9,399 nt of DNA from Burkholderiales bacterium (GCA_014379915.1 JACMKV010000084.1:1-9399), one strand, 5' to 3'; counted from the stretch's first letter, positions 1-6,447 are shown. Numbers and translations are program-made. Notes: a model not told the origin generated them from the letters alone.

Positions 1-224
1 GCGTGTGCGAGCAGGGGGCGAGAAGGGGCGCACACGGCTGCGCTCGATGATCGTAAACGGGGCGCTTTGCGGCTGCTCCCGCACCGGGCCTGCGGCGACC
101 GTGTCGCAGCCGCCCCGGCGAGGCGGGAGCCCGAAGCCAATAGCGGGACTATTGCAAGGTCGACCAACAAAGCCTGGGACAAAAAGGGCCGGTTTCATAT
201 GGAGTTTATTTGCGGGACAGGGCA
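1..224. other. Hairpin-rich stretch without a convincing gene
   Basis: No reading frame here resembles a protein I recognise. The stretch is dense in short inverted repeats. CGTGTGCG at 2-9 pairs with CGCACACG at 29-36. GCGGCTGC at 69-76 pairs with GCAGCCGC at 106-113. CAATAG at 138-143 pairs with CTATTG at 149-154 around the loop CGGGA. It lies downstream of the minus-strand ferritin-like gene, so the stems could be a REP-like intergenic repeat or contribute to transcript ends. No clear U-tract follows any stem, so I do not call a terminator. A gene continuing from outside the window cannot be excluded. Confidence 0.35.
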
Positions 225-1052
225 CTATGCATCTGCCAGATGCTTGCGATATTTATTCAATTCCTGAATGGAGCTAAAGCTGTGCTCGAACAGATTCGAC
301 AGCTGGTTCAAAAGCACCCCCACGACTTTCGATTCCCATTGTTTATTGAAGCAGATCTGCTCATCGAGCCAGCGCGGCAGCCAGTCGGGGTCAGGCAACT
401 TGCTCTGCACGGTGTCGTTCGGAAACATCTCTTTATTCACGTGCAAGTTGGTCGGGTGCAAGGCTTTTGCGCTGCGCGCGGAACTCGCCATCAACACGCC
501 TACCTTGGCGAATGCCTGGCGCGCTTCCTTGCCGGCCACGGCTATCGCGCGTTTCATGTATTTGAGATAAGCGCCGCCATGGCGCGCTTCATCCCCTGAA
601 ATCAGCTGATATATCCGCTTGATGACAGGCTCGGTATGCCACTGCGCCGCGCACAGATACCACTGCGTCAGCCGCACTTCGCCGCAGAAATGCATCATCA
701 AAGTCTCAAGCGGCGGCGCTGGATCGAATTGAAAACGCACCGCGTGCAGCTCGGCTTCGCTTGGCGCGAGCTCAGGACGGAAGCGTTTCAGGTATTCGGA
801 CAGCACCAGGGAGTGTTTTTGCTCTTCATAAAACCACACCGACATGAAGGCGGAAAAATCACTGTCGTGCTGATTGTCGCGCAGGAACATTTCGGTGGCC
901 GGCAGCGCAGACCATTCGGTGATCGCGTTCATCTTCACCGTCTCAGCCTGCTCGTTGCTTAGCTTGCCGGCGTCGAACTGATCCCACGGCACGTCGTCCG
1001 CCATGTTCCAGCGCGCTTTTTCGAGCGTTTTGAATAAATCCGGATAGAGCAT
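225..1052 (-). CDS. Ferritin-like diiron protein, acyl-ACP desaturase-like
   Basis: A 275-residue soluble helical protein with the ligand pattern of the ferritin-like/acyl-ACP-desaturase fold. An early glutamate lies in the stretch ITEWSALPATE (about 44-54). EEQKH follows at 76-80 (E77 and H80 as an ExxH pair), then CGEVR with E125, then DEARH at 154-158 (E155 and H158). Two carboxylates plus two ExxH motifs are what a carboxylate-bridged diiron site needs, so an oxidase or desaturase role is plausible; the substrate is unknown. The frame stays open to an ATG at 1184, which would add 44 residues. I prefer the ATG at 1050-1052 because the conserved-looking part begins there (MLYPDLFKTLE), whereas the extension is Cys/Arg-rich and looks like untranslated sequence. 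No strong Shine-Dalgarno precedes either start. It stands alone, about 540 bases beyond the end of dolP on the same strand. Confidence 0.8.
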   Translation of the reverse strand: MLYPDLFKTLEKARWNMADDVPWDQFDAGKLSNEQAETVKMNAITEWSALPATEMFLRDNQHDSDFSAFMSVWFYEEQKHSLVLSEYLKRFRPELAPSEAELHAVRFQFDPAPPLETLMMHFCGEVRLTQWYLCAAQWHTEPVIKRIYQLISGDEARHGGAYLKYMKRAIAVAGKEARQAFAKVGVLMASSARSAKALHPTNLHVNKEMFPNDTVQSKLPDPDWLPRWLDEQICFNKQWESKVVGVLLNQLSNLFEHSFSSIQELNKYRKHLADA

Positions 1053-1262
1053 CGAAGACGTCCCAATAATCGCCGCTGACCTGATAACCGAGGGGCGCCA
1101 AGCCGGAGTGCAGCCTTGTAACTCACGGGTCGAGCGCTGGCATTCTGCATCCGTTGCACGCATGCAGTCGTATTGTGAATTCATTTGCTTGAGGGCTCAA
1201 GGATAATGCGGTCATTCGAAGGTTCTCTACCAAAAACTGCGTGCGACGGCTGCAATTACGCC

Positions 1263-1582
1263 ATGCGGATAGCCGTGATCGGCGCCGGCCTTGCAGCCTG
1301 GCTGCTGGCGCGTAAACACCGCGTAACGCTGTTCGAAGCGCCCGACCTACGGTTGATCGAAGCCGATGAAGCGACTCGCGAGATCATTCGCGGTATCGAA
1401 AAGGGGCACTTCGAAATCCATTTTCCGAAACGGTTCACCCGCATCGTCATGCTGCCGCGGCTGCTGCCGCATCGCCTGTATTTCTCTACCTGGTGCACAA
1501 AGGGACGGGTCTGTCACGAAAGTCGTCACGAGCTGAGGCTCACAACTCGCCTGCTAACGGCGAACCCGACGATACTCCATGA
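1263..1582 (+). pseudogene. Chimeric remnant: FAD-oxidoreductase N-terminus joined to SDR C-terminus
   Basis: The ATG at 1263 opens with MRIAVIGAG, a Rossmann dinucleotide-binding start, and continues LAAWLLARKHRVTLFEA. This is how FAD-dependent amine-oxidase-type proteins begin, except that about three residues of the expected GxGxxG turn are missing (usual form GAGISGLGAAWLL). From about 1341 the same frame becomes IEADEATREIIRGIEKGHFE and on to LLPHRLYF (to 1484), which resembles the C-terminal region of short-chain dehydrogenases. The tail then changes frame. Two extra bases near 1485-1486, or one lost, would restore LVHKGTGL from 1490, ending at the TGA at 1580-1582. The family assignments are from memory of the motifs. 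The object is too short and too broken to function and looks like the scar of a deletion that joined two genes of one cluster. It runs convergent to dolP, ending 8 bases from the dolP stop codon. Confidence 0.7.
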
Positions 1583-1590
1583 AACCGGCG

Positions 1591-2163
1591 CTACTGGATA
1601 TACTGAAAAACCTTCACGACTTTTTTCACGTCGCTGGTCGTGCGCGCGATCTCGACTGCCTGGTCCGCCTCCTCCCGCGTCACCAGACCGAGCAGGTAGA
1701 CGACCCCGCGCTCGGTAACGACTTTGACGTGGTTCGGCTGAAATTTGGCGGCATCGACAAAGCGTGCCTTGACCTTGGAAGTGACCAGACTGTCGTGCGC
1801 GCGATTCGACAAGGAACTGGTCAGTCCGACACTCATTTCATTCTGGACGCCGCGCACATTGTTGATCGACGCGACGGTCTTTTCGATCTCGGCCTTTACT
1901 TCCTCGGTCGGCACTTCGCCGGTCAGGAGCACGATGCGGTTATAACTGGTCGCGTTGATATGAATTTTGTCGCGGTAACTGTCGCGCACGCGCTCGGCGA
2001 TTCTGAATTCGATTTCCTGGTCTTCCGTAACCGATCCGACGCTGCGCCTGTCCTCGGCAACGAGAACGCCGGTGGTCGCGGCGCCGCCGACGAGCAATGG
2101 AATACAACCGTTAAGCATTGGCGGAACGAGTGCGAGCGCGGCAAGCAAAACGAGATTACGCAT
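1591..2163 (-). CDS. dolP: BON-domain outer-membrane lipoprotein DolP (YraP)
   Basis: A 190-residue lipoprotein. Residues 1-19 form a signal peptide with a hydrophobic core (LVLLAALALV) ending in LNGC, so Cys20 would be lipidated after cleavage by signal peptidase II; Asn two residues before the Cys is unusual but tolerable. After a Gly/Ala-rich stretch and the DRRSVGS segment come two BON domains, roughly 50-114 and 124-188, each with the typical V-x-L-x-G strand (VLLTGEV; VYLLGLV). In E. coli DolP sits in the outer membrane, binds anionic phospholipids and supports outer-membrane integrity. The length equals that of the E. coli family member. It is last in the lpoA-yraN-gmhA/diaA-dolP run, and its ATG overlaps the TAA of the upstream gene (TAATG), indicating translational coupling. 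Confidence 0.92.
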   Translation of the reverse strand: MRNLVLLAALALVPPMLNGCIPLLVGGAATTGVLVAEDRRSVGSVTEDQEIEFRIAERVRDSYRDKIHINATSYNRIVLLTGEVPTEEVKAEIEKTVASINNVRGVQNEMSVGLTSSLSNRAHDSLVTSKVKARFVDAAKFQPNHVKVVTERGVVYLLGLVTREEADQAVEIARTTSDVKKVVKVFQYIQ

Positions 2164-2753
2164 TAATCAACTCCCAGTAAGAGGCAATCGACTGCATCGC
2201 ACAGGCAATGCAGGGTGAGCAGGTGTACTTCCTGGATGCGCGCCGTGCTGGAAGCCGGCACGCAAATCTGGATATCGTCGTCGCGCATCAGGCCGGCCAG
2301 CGCGCCGCCGTCTTTTCCGGTCAAGGCGATCACGTCCATGTGCCGTTCGTGGGCGGCATGTACCGCTTCGATCACATTCCCGGAATTGCCGCTGGTCGAA
2401 ATCGCGAGCAGCAAATCGCCGTTTTGACCGAGGGCGCGCACCTGCTTGGCGAACACTTGGGAAAAATCGAAATCATTGGCGATCGAGGTCAAGGTCGAGC
2501 TGTCCGTCGTCAGCGCGAAAGCGGCGAGTCCGGGGCGTTCCATTTCGAAACGATTCAGCATCTCGGCGGCGAAGTGTTGCGAATCCGCGGCCGAACCGCC
2601 GTTGCCGCAACTCAAGATCTTGCGGTCGCTCATCAGGCAGCGGACCATGCGCTCGGCGGCAGCCGCGATCGGGGTCGCCAAGGCGTCGGCGACGCGCAGT
2701 TTCAGCTGGGCGCTGGCTGAAAAGTGCCCCGTGATACGGCCGATCAGATCCAT
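2163..2753 (-). CDS. gmhA: SIS-domain phosphoheptose isomerase (GmhA/DiaA family)
   Basis: A 196-residue single SIS-domain protein. CGNGGSAADSQH (49-60) and STSGNSGN (119-126) are the sugar-phosphate loops; ARIQEVHLLTLHCLCD (171-186) is the C-terminal helix. GmhA converts sedoheptulose 7-phosphate to D-glycero-D-manno-heptose 7-phosphate, the first step toward lipopolysaccharide core heptose. The gene occupies the place of E. coli diaA (yraO), whose product binds DnaA. However, the residues GmhA uses for zinc and catalysis are all here: H60, E64, Q174 and H182, with the H-x3-E and Q-x7-H spacing of GmhA. From memory, E. coli DiaA carries Ser and Asn in place of the Glu and the last His. I therefore name it gmhA rather than diaA; a role at DnaA is not excluded. 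No good Shine-Dalgarno is seen before the ATG at 2751-2753. The 67 bases separating it from yraN show no promoter I would defend. Confidence 0.88.
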   Translation of the reverse strand: MDLIGRITGHFSASAQLKLRVADALATPIAAAAERMVRCLMSDRKILSCGNGGSAADSQHFAAEMLNRFEMERPGLAAFALTTDSSTLTSIANDFDFSQVFAKQVRALGQNGDLLLAISTSGNSGNVIEAVHAAHERHMDVIALTGKDGGALAGLMRDDDIQICVPASSTARIQEVHLLTLHCLCDAVDCLLLGVD

Positions 2754-2820
2754 GGAATATAAACGAAGAAGCCGAAAGGGAGGAGGAAGCGAAAAGCCGA
2801 TTTATACATCAAAAGCGGCA

Positions 2821-3195
2821 TCAAACGCGGGCATCGAAGGCATTCTGAATCCATGAGATGCCCGCGCCGCCGAACAACACGGCGTCGAAGCGGCACGAGC
2901 ACGCTTGCTGATTCATGCCGCGCTCGGCCAGGAAAAACTGTGCGGTGCGCACGAGCTTCCGCTGCTTTGCATAGGTGATGCTTTCTGCCGCGCTGCCGAA
3001 ATTCGGATTGCTGCGCAACCGGACTTCCACGAACACCAGGGTTTTACCCTGGCGCAAGATCAGATCGATTTCGCCGTAGCGGCTGCGAAAGTTTTGCTCG
3101 AGCAAGACCAGGCCTTGCTGCTTCAAAAAATCTGCTGCCGCGTGTTCAGCCTCGGCGCCGGCGCTTGTTGCCGTGGTTGCGATCAATACTCGCAC
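2821..3195 (-). CDS. yraN: YraN family protein (UPF0102), putative endonuclease-like fold
   Basis: A 124-residue protein with the family signature in order: GAEAEHAAADFL (13-24), NFRSRYGEIDLIL (35-47), LVFVEVRLR (53-61) and RFDAV (102-106). The D of GEIDLI and the E of FVEVR sit as in PD-(D/E)xK nuclease folds, and the family is generally regarded as restriction-endonuclease-like, but its function is not established; I assign none. The start is taken as GTG at 3193-3195. An AAGG-type ribosome site lies just upstream with a short spacer of about three bases, so this start is likely but not certain. It follows lpoA by 28 bases on the same strand, the E. coli order, and probably shares its transcript. 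Confidence 0.9.
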   Translation of the reverse strand: MRVLIATTATSAGAEAEHAAADFLKQQGLVLLEQNFRSRYGEIDLILRQGKTLVFVEVRLRSNPNFGSAAESITYAKQRKLVRTAQFFLAERGMNQQACSCRFDAVLFGGAGISWIQNAFDARV

Positions 3196-3223
3196 CGGCC
3201 TTCAATGTGGTGTTCGCGGACGC

Positions 3224-4426
3224 TCATTGCTTCGGATCGATGACGAGAGCATTGCCCTGATCGAACTGCGCCTGGCTCAATTCGCGCACGAATTGGTGGT
3301 TGGCTTCGAGCGTGATCCGGCCGGTAACGCCATCGATGGTCGGGCTGCCGCTATCGGGCTGCGCCAGGTACTGGGCGATGCGGAACGCATCGACGCCCAG
3401 CGCATAAAGCCGTTCGAGATCGATCGAACTGGCGCCCTGCGGCCGCGGATAGACCATTACCGCCGGATGATCGGCTTGCAGCAGCCACGGCATATCGACG
3501 AAGCGCACGCCATTCAAATCGAAATTGGCCAGCGAATCGGCGCCGCCATTGAAGACCTGCGACGTTGCATAAACTGGAACCTCGATATCGAGATACGGCC
3601 GGACCACGCGCGCTTTCTGGGATTCGAGGGCAATAAAAACCATGTCGGCATTGCCGCTCGTCGCCGCGGCGCGCAGCCGCGCCAAAACTTGCGGATCGGT
3701 CGAGTAGGGGAACTGGTTGAAAACTTTTCCACCGAGCTTGTTCCACTCGGCGAGAAACGCCAGGTGGATACGCCGTGAAAGCGGCGTCTCGCCTCTGACC
3801 GTCAAAGCGGTGCGCTTGCCTTGCTCGATTGCGAGGCGGGCGATCTGACGCGCTTCGGCTTCGACCTGCAGACCGAACAGATACAGATTGTCGGGAATCG
3901 GAATGTCGCGCTCGGGAATGTTCAATGCGAGCGTCGGCACGCTGACCGCGTTGCTGGTAGCAAGCGCCGTGACGCCATCGCGCGTCAGCGGACCGACGAC
4001 GATGCTGCTGCCGGCTTGCACAGCCTGCTCATACGCGGCCAGAATGTCGGCTACCTGATCGCCGGTCGAGTAGATGACGACCGGCAGATTCCTGCGCTTG
4101 CCTGGCAGCGAATGCGCGGCGACGAAACCATCGTGCACCGCTCGTGCTGCTGCCGCGAATGACTGCGATTGCAGCGGCAGGATCAAGGCGATGTCGCCGG
4201 TCGCGTTTTGCGCTTTGCCGGAACCCGGCAGCATTCCGCCGGCCGGCGGAATGCCGTACTGCGATAACGGCGCGGTTTCGGCTTCGGGTATCTCCGGCGC
4301 CGGTTGCTCCGGCTGGACGACTTGTGGTTCTGCGGGAGGCGGCGCCGGACGCTGCGCGATAATCGGCGTGGACGCGCAACCATACAACGCTGCACATAGC
4401 GTCAGCAAAGGCAGAAAGCGGTGCAT
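3224..4426 (-). CDS. lpoA: LpoA-type lipoprotein, penicillin-binding-protein activator (no TPR domain)
   Basis: A 400-residue lipoprotein. Residues 1-16 form a short signal peptide, and LYGC places the lipidated cysteine at position 17. A Pro/Glu/Ala-rich linker spans about 26-70, then a periplasmic-binding-protein type I fold from about 77 (DIALILPL) to 395, which is the LpoA C-terminal domain. In E. coli outer-membrane LpoA reaches through the periplasm to stimulate PBP1A. E. coli LpoA is about 680 residues with an N-terminal TPR domain. That domain is absent here, so only the linker and the activator-type domain remain, a short form I believe occurs in Betaproteobacteria. The ATG at 4424-4426 lies inside the first codons of rsmI on the other strand, so its promoter must lie within rsmI. 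It is probably first in the leftward envelope operon. Confidence 0.87.
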   Translation of the reverse strand: MHRFLPLLTLCAALYGCASTPIIAQRPAPPPAEPQVVQPEQPAPEIPEAETAPLSQYGIPPAGGMLPGSGKAQNATGDIALILPLQSQSFAAAARAVHDGFVAAHSLPGKRRNLPVVIYSTGDQVADILAAYEQAVQAGSSIVVGPLTRDGVTALATSNAVSVPTLALNIPERDIPIPDNLYLFGLQVEAEARQIARLAIEQGKRTALTVRGETPLSRRIHLAFLAEWNKLGGKVFNQFPYSTDPQVLARLRAAATSGNADMVFIALESQKARVVRPYLDIEVPVYATSQVFNGGADSLANFDLNGVRFVDMPWLLQADHPAVMVYPRPQGASSIDLERLYALGVDAFRIAQYLAQPDSGSPTIDGVTGRITLEANHQFVRELSQAQFDQGNALVIDPKQ

Positions 4427-5281
4427 CAGCCGAACTCGATTGGAAAGTCGACATTATATGTGGTCGCAACTCCGATTGGAAACGCGCGCGACATCACTTT
4501 GCGCGCGCTCGACGTGCTCGCCGGCGTCGATCTGATCGCCGCTGAAGACACGCGCAATACCGCGCATCTGCTGCGGCTGCACGGCCTTTCCGCGAAGCCC
4601 GGCGCGCTGGTCGCGCTGCATGAGCATAACGAGCGCCAGGGCGCCGAACGCATCATCGACGCGCTGGCTGCGGGGACTTCCGTCGCGCTGGTCAGCGATG
4701 CCGGCACGCCGACGATCAGCGATCCGGGCGGGCTGTTGGTGCGATCGGTGCGCGAGGCCGGCTACCGCGTGATTCCGGTCCCGGGCGCCAATGCGATGCT
4801 TGCCGCTTTGAGCGCAGCCGGATTACCGGCGCAGCAATTCCTGTTCTACGGTTTCCTGCCCGCCAAAGAGACCGCGCGCCGGCGCGAACTCGAAGCGTTG
4901 CAGTCGTTGCCCTACACCCTGGTGTTTTACGAGGCGCCGCATCGCGTGCTCGAATGCGTTGCCGATTTGTTCGGGACGCTCGGCGAGCGCGAGATCACGA
5001 TTGCGCGAGAGCTGACCAAGCTGTTCGAAACCATCCACACGGGCAGGCTTTCCGAAGCAGTCGCCTGGCTAAATGGCGATGCCAACCGGCAGCGCGGCGA
5101 ATTCGTGCTGCTCGTTGCCGGCGCGGCAATGGTAGCCGAAAGCGGCGAAGGCGAGCGCGTGTTGCGTGCGCTGCTCGCCGAGTTGCCGCTCAAGCAGGCG
5201 GTTGCTTTGACCGCCCGGATCACCGGCGAAAAGCGCAACGCCATTTACCAGCTTGCGCTGACGATAAAAAACGGCGCGTAA
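4421..5281 (+). CDS. rsmI: 16S rRNA (cytidine1402-2'-O)-methyltransferase RsmI
   Basis: A 286-residue protein of the tetrapyrrole-methylase-fold SAM-dependent methyltransferases. Clear signatures are LYVVATPIGN (12-21), DLIAAEDTR (37-45), LVSDAGTP (90-97), VPGANAMLAALSAAGLP (120-136), FYEAPHR (169-175), ARELTKLFET (195-204) and the C-terminal KRNAIYQLAL. Length and motifs agree with E. coli RsmI (YraL), which adds the 2'-O-methyl of C1402 in the decoding centre; RsmH adds the N4-methyl at the same base. The start is GTG at 4421-4423. It is the only start in frame that leaves the usual few residues before the first beta strand, and a purine-rich AGAAAG precedes it. The start overlaps that of lpoA by six bases, head to head. 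No terminator-like hairpin is visible after the stop. The rnpB gene often found downstream in Betaproteobacteria was not seen. Confidence 0.95.
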   Translation: MHQPNSIGKSTLYVVATPIGNARDITLRALDVLAGVDLIAAEDTRNTAHLLRLHGLSAKPGALVALHEHNERQGAERIIDALAAGTSVALVSDAGTPTISDPGGLLVRSVREAGYRVIPVPGANAMLAALSAAGLPAQQFLFYGFLPAKETARRRELEALQSLPYTLVFYEAPHRVLECVADLFGTLGEREITIARELTKLFETIHTGRLSEAVAWLNGDANRQRGEFVLLVAGAAMVAESGEGERVLRALLAELPLKQAVALTARITGEKRNAIYQLALTIKNGA

Positions 5282-5355
5282 GACGCGATGTAAAACGACG
5301 CAAGACGAGGAGGCGCTGCTCGCAACCCGGCCCGATCCTACTGTTCAGGCAGCTA

Positions 5356-5506
5356 GGAACCTCTGATTAAGTTGTCATTCCCGCGCAAGCGGAAATCTAG
5401 AGTTCTATTAACTGTCTGATTCTGTGCAGCTTCTAGATTCCCGCTGCAGCCTGCCCTCGAATGATTAATCGGGGCGGGAATGACGGCGACGGAGACTTGA
5501 GCTTCC
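5356..5506. mobile_element. Small non-autonomous element (MITE-like), copy 1
   Basis: About 151 bp with no coding capacity. The left end begins GGAACCTCTGATTAAGT at 5356. The right end, read inward on the other strand, begins GGAAGCTCAAGTCTCC. CTA flanks both sides (5353-5355 and 5507-5509; CTAG on each side if the outer base is counted), a plausible target-site duplication of the YTAR type used by IS5-like elements. Inside are inverted segments built around GTCATTCCCG and GGGAATGAC. It shares both ends with the element at 7974-8103 in opposite orientation. The transposase that would move it is not in the window; the IS5 affinity is inference from termini and target site. Confidence 0.7.
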
Positions 5507-5520
5507 CTAGATTGTTGTAA

Positions 5521-5616
5521 AAAGCGGACAACCTATTTGCTACAACACCGTACAAGTCCATTTGCTCGCAACACAGATAGTCCTCTCCTGTTAGCCCAAA
5601 TAGAAATGTCCGCTTT
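5521..5616. repeat. Ten-base inverted repeat pair flanking about 76 bp
   Basis: AAAGCGGACA at 5521-5530 is the exact reverse complement of TGTCCGCTTT at 5607-5616. Between them lie two imperfect direct copies, ATTTGCTACAACAC (5535-5548) and ATTTGCTCGCAACAC (5560-5574). No gene is visible. It could be the footprint of a short mobile element or binding sites; nothing decides this. Confidence 0.4.
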
Positions 5617-5689
5617 GTGAGATCGTACTTTTGGCCAGCCGATGATCGTCTGTAGCCGCATAAGCGCGGTTAGCATCAACTAACCGGCA

Positions 5690-5935
5690 TCACGTTTGCC
5701 GGGAAATGCGTTCACGGAGGTCGAATGGAGCGTTGATGTATTTGCGGCCATCTGCGGTAAGGCTTCGGCCGGCGGAGCTGATGGTCACGAGGCGCAGGCG
5801 AACGGTGAGGTATTCATCCACTTCGATGAAGTCGCCGCGGTTCGAGATGCCTAGAGCCGACCGTAGCCGCTCTTCAGATTGTGCGCCGCTTTTGGCGATG
5901 TGTTGGAGATAATTCCGCGTGAGGACATCGGGCAT
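5690..5935 (-). CDS. Small winged-helix protein or fragment resembling the RuvB C-terminal domain
   Basis: An 81-residue frame. The segment YLQHIAKSG...LRSALGIS...VDEYLTVRLRLV...GRSLTADGRKYI follows the pattern of the RuvB C-terminal winged helix: helix, short acidic stretch, YL..., then a wing ending in GR.LT..GR.Y. RuvB itself is a full AAA+ branch-migration motor; only a domain this size is present, with no Walker motifs upstream in frame. It may be a stand-alone DNA-binding protein or the C-terminal remnant of a larger RuvB-like ATPase whose front has been lost. The ATG at 5933-5935 is simply the first in frame and has no clear ribosome site. The hairpin CGGTTAG/CTAACCG at 5667-5686 lies just past the stop codon but lacks a U-tract. 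It sits among mobile-element copies and gene fragments, which favours a remnant. Confidence 0.45.
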   Translation of the reverse strand: MPDVLTRNYLQHIAKSGAQSEERLRSALGISNRGDFIEVDEYLTVRLRLVTISSAGRSLTADGRKYINAPFDLRERISRQT

Positions 5936-6101
5936 CGTGTGCTGTGCGCTCCATATTCGTGCTCCGCGGGCGCATGTCCTGCTTTCACTGGCAGCTATCT
6001 GCCAGCCCTATCGAGTATCACTGAAAGCAGGACGGACTACCTATACCAGCGTTGCACCCGATGACCACAAGCGTCGCTCGCGTCCGCAGGTGAAATCTTG
6101 C

Positions 6102-6248
6102 GTGAGCATCATGATTGAACGATGCGCCTCCGCCGAACAGGTTGGCTGGCTGAGTCTTCGCGAAGCGCTCTGGCCGCATTGCTCGACCGTTTTCTATTCG
6201 TTTGGTCCTGGCGCGAAGCCCGACACGTTGCCGTCATCGGCAGAGTAG
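6102..6248 (+). pseudogene. N-terminal stub of an aminoglycoside 6'-N-acetyltransferase-like (GNAT) gene
   Basis: From the GTG at 6102 or the ATG at 6111 the frame reads MIERCASAEQVGWLSLREAL followed by WPHCS (to 6185). This resembles the first helix of AAC(6')-type acetyltransferases, which open with a short beta strand, a WL-x-LR helix and an LWP motif. After the LWPHCS the similarity stops: the frame runs a further 20 residues of unrelated composition to the TAG at 6246-6248. The acetyl-CoA-binding GNAT core (about 120 residues) is missing, so the product cannot be an active enzyme. Intact relatives acetylate aminoglycosides or, in many chromosomal cases, unknown amines. It lies between the two small mobile elements. 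The identification rests on a short segment and memory of the family. Confidence 0.5.
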
Positions 6249-6440
6249 CCACGAAGTGAAATGGCGGGTAAGCGTTTCATCGAGCGGACAGCTACCGGCA
6301 AGAACGTAGCTGGCGCTGGCGGGCTACACAGGGCCGAAGATTGCGGGCGTCGCTCAAGTTCCCGAAGCCGACCACGCAGCGTGTTGATGCCGTATCCGGA
6401 CGTATGTACTCTTAGCGGGCAACCATTCCGTGTACACGTG
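6249..6440. other. Region upstream of the permease with no recognised gene
   Basis: Frames are open on both strands, including one continuous with the permease upstream of its ATG, but none gives a protein I recognise. The Arg/Ser-rich composition looks like out-of-frame translation. The permease promoter should be in or near this stretch; I see no confident -35/-10 pair. Confidence 0.3.
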
Positions 6441-6447
6441 AAAGGAG
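6441..6447 (+). promoter_or_regulatory. Ribosome binding site of the permease
   Basis: AAAGGAG lies five bases before the ATG at 6453. It decides the start against the in-frame upstream ATG at 6261, which would add 64 low-complexity residues. Confidence 0.8.

Noticed and set aside
1053..1184. N-terminal extension of 44 residues on the ferritin-like protein
   Set aside because: The frame is open, but the residues are Cys/Arg-rich and unlike the family. The conserved start is at the ATG at 1052, so I treat the extension as upstream DNA.
1506..1540. GTCACGA direct repeat suggesting a tandem or CRISPR-like repeat
   Set aside because: Only two seven-base copies a few bases apart inside the SDR remnant; there is no array.
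2208..2720. 170-residue plus-strand ORF opposite the SIS-domain gene
   Set aside because: It is an antisense shadow; the minus-strand frame carries complete SIS motifs.
5309..5318. GGAGGCGCTG identical to the first ten bases of mobile element copy 2
   Set aside because: The match stops after ten bases, with no CTGAATAAGT continuation and no second end nearby, so it is probably coincidence.
5667..5686. Hairpin CGGTTAG/CTAACCG just after the winged-helix ORF as a terminator
   Set aside because: The stem is only seven base pairs and no T-run follows it on the relevant strand.
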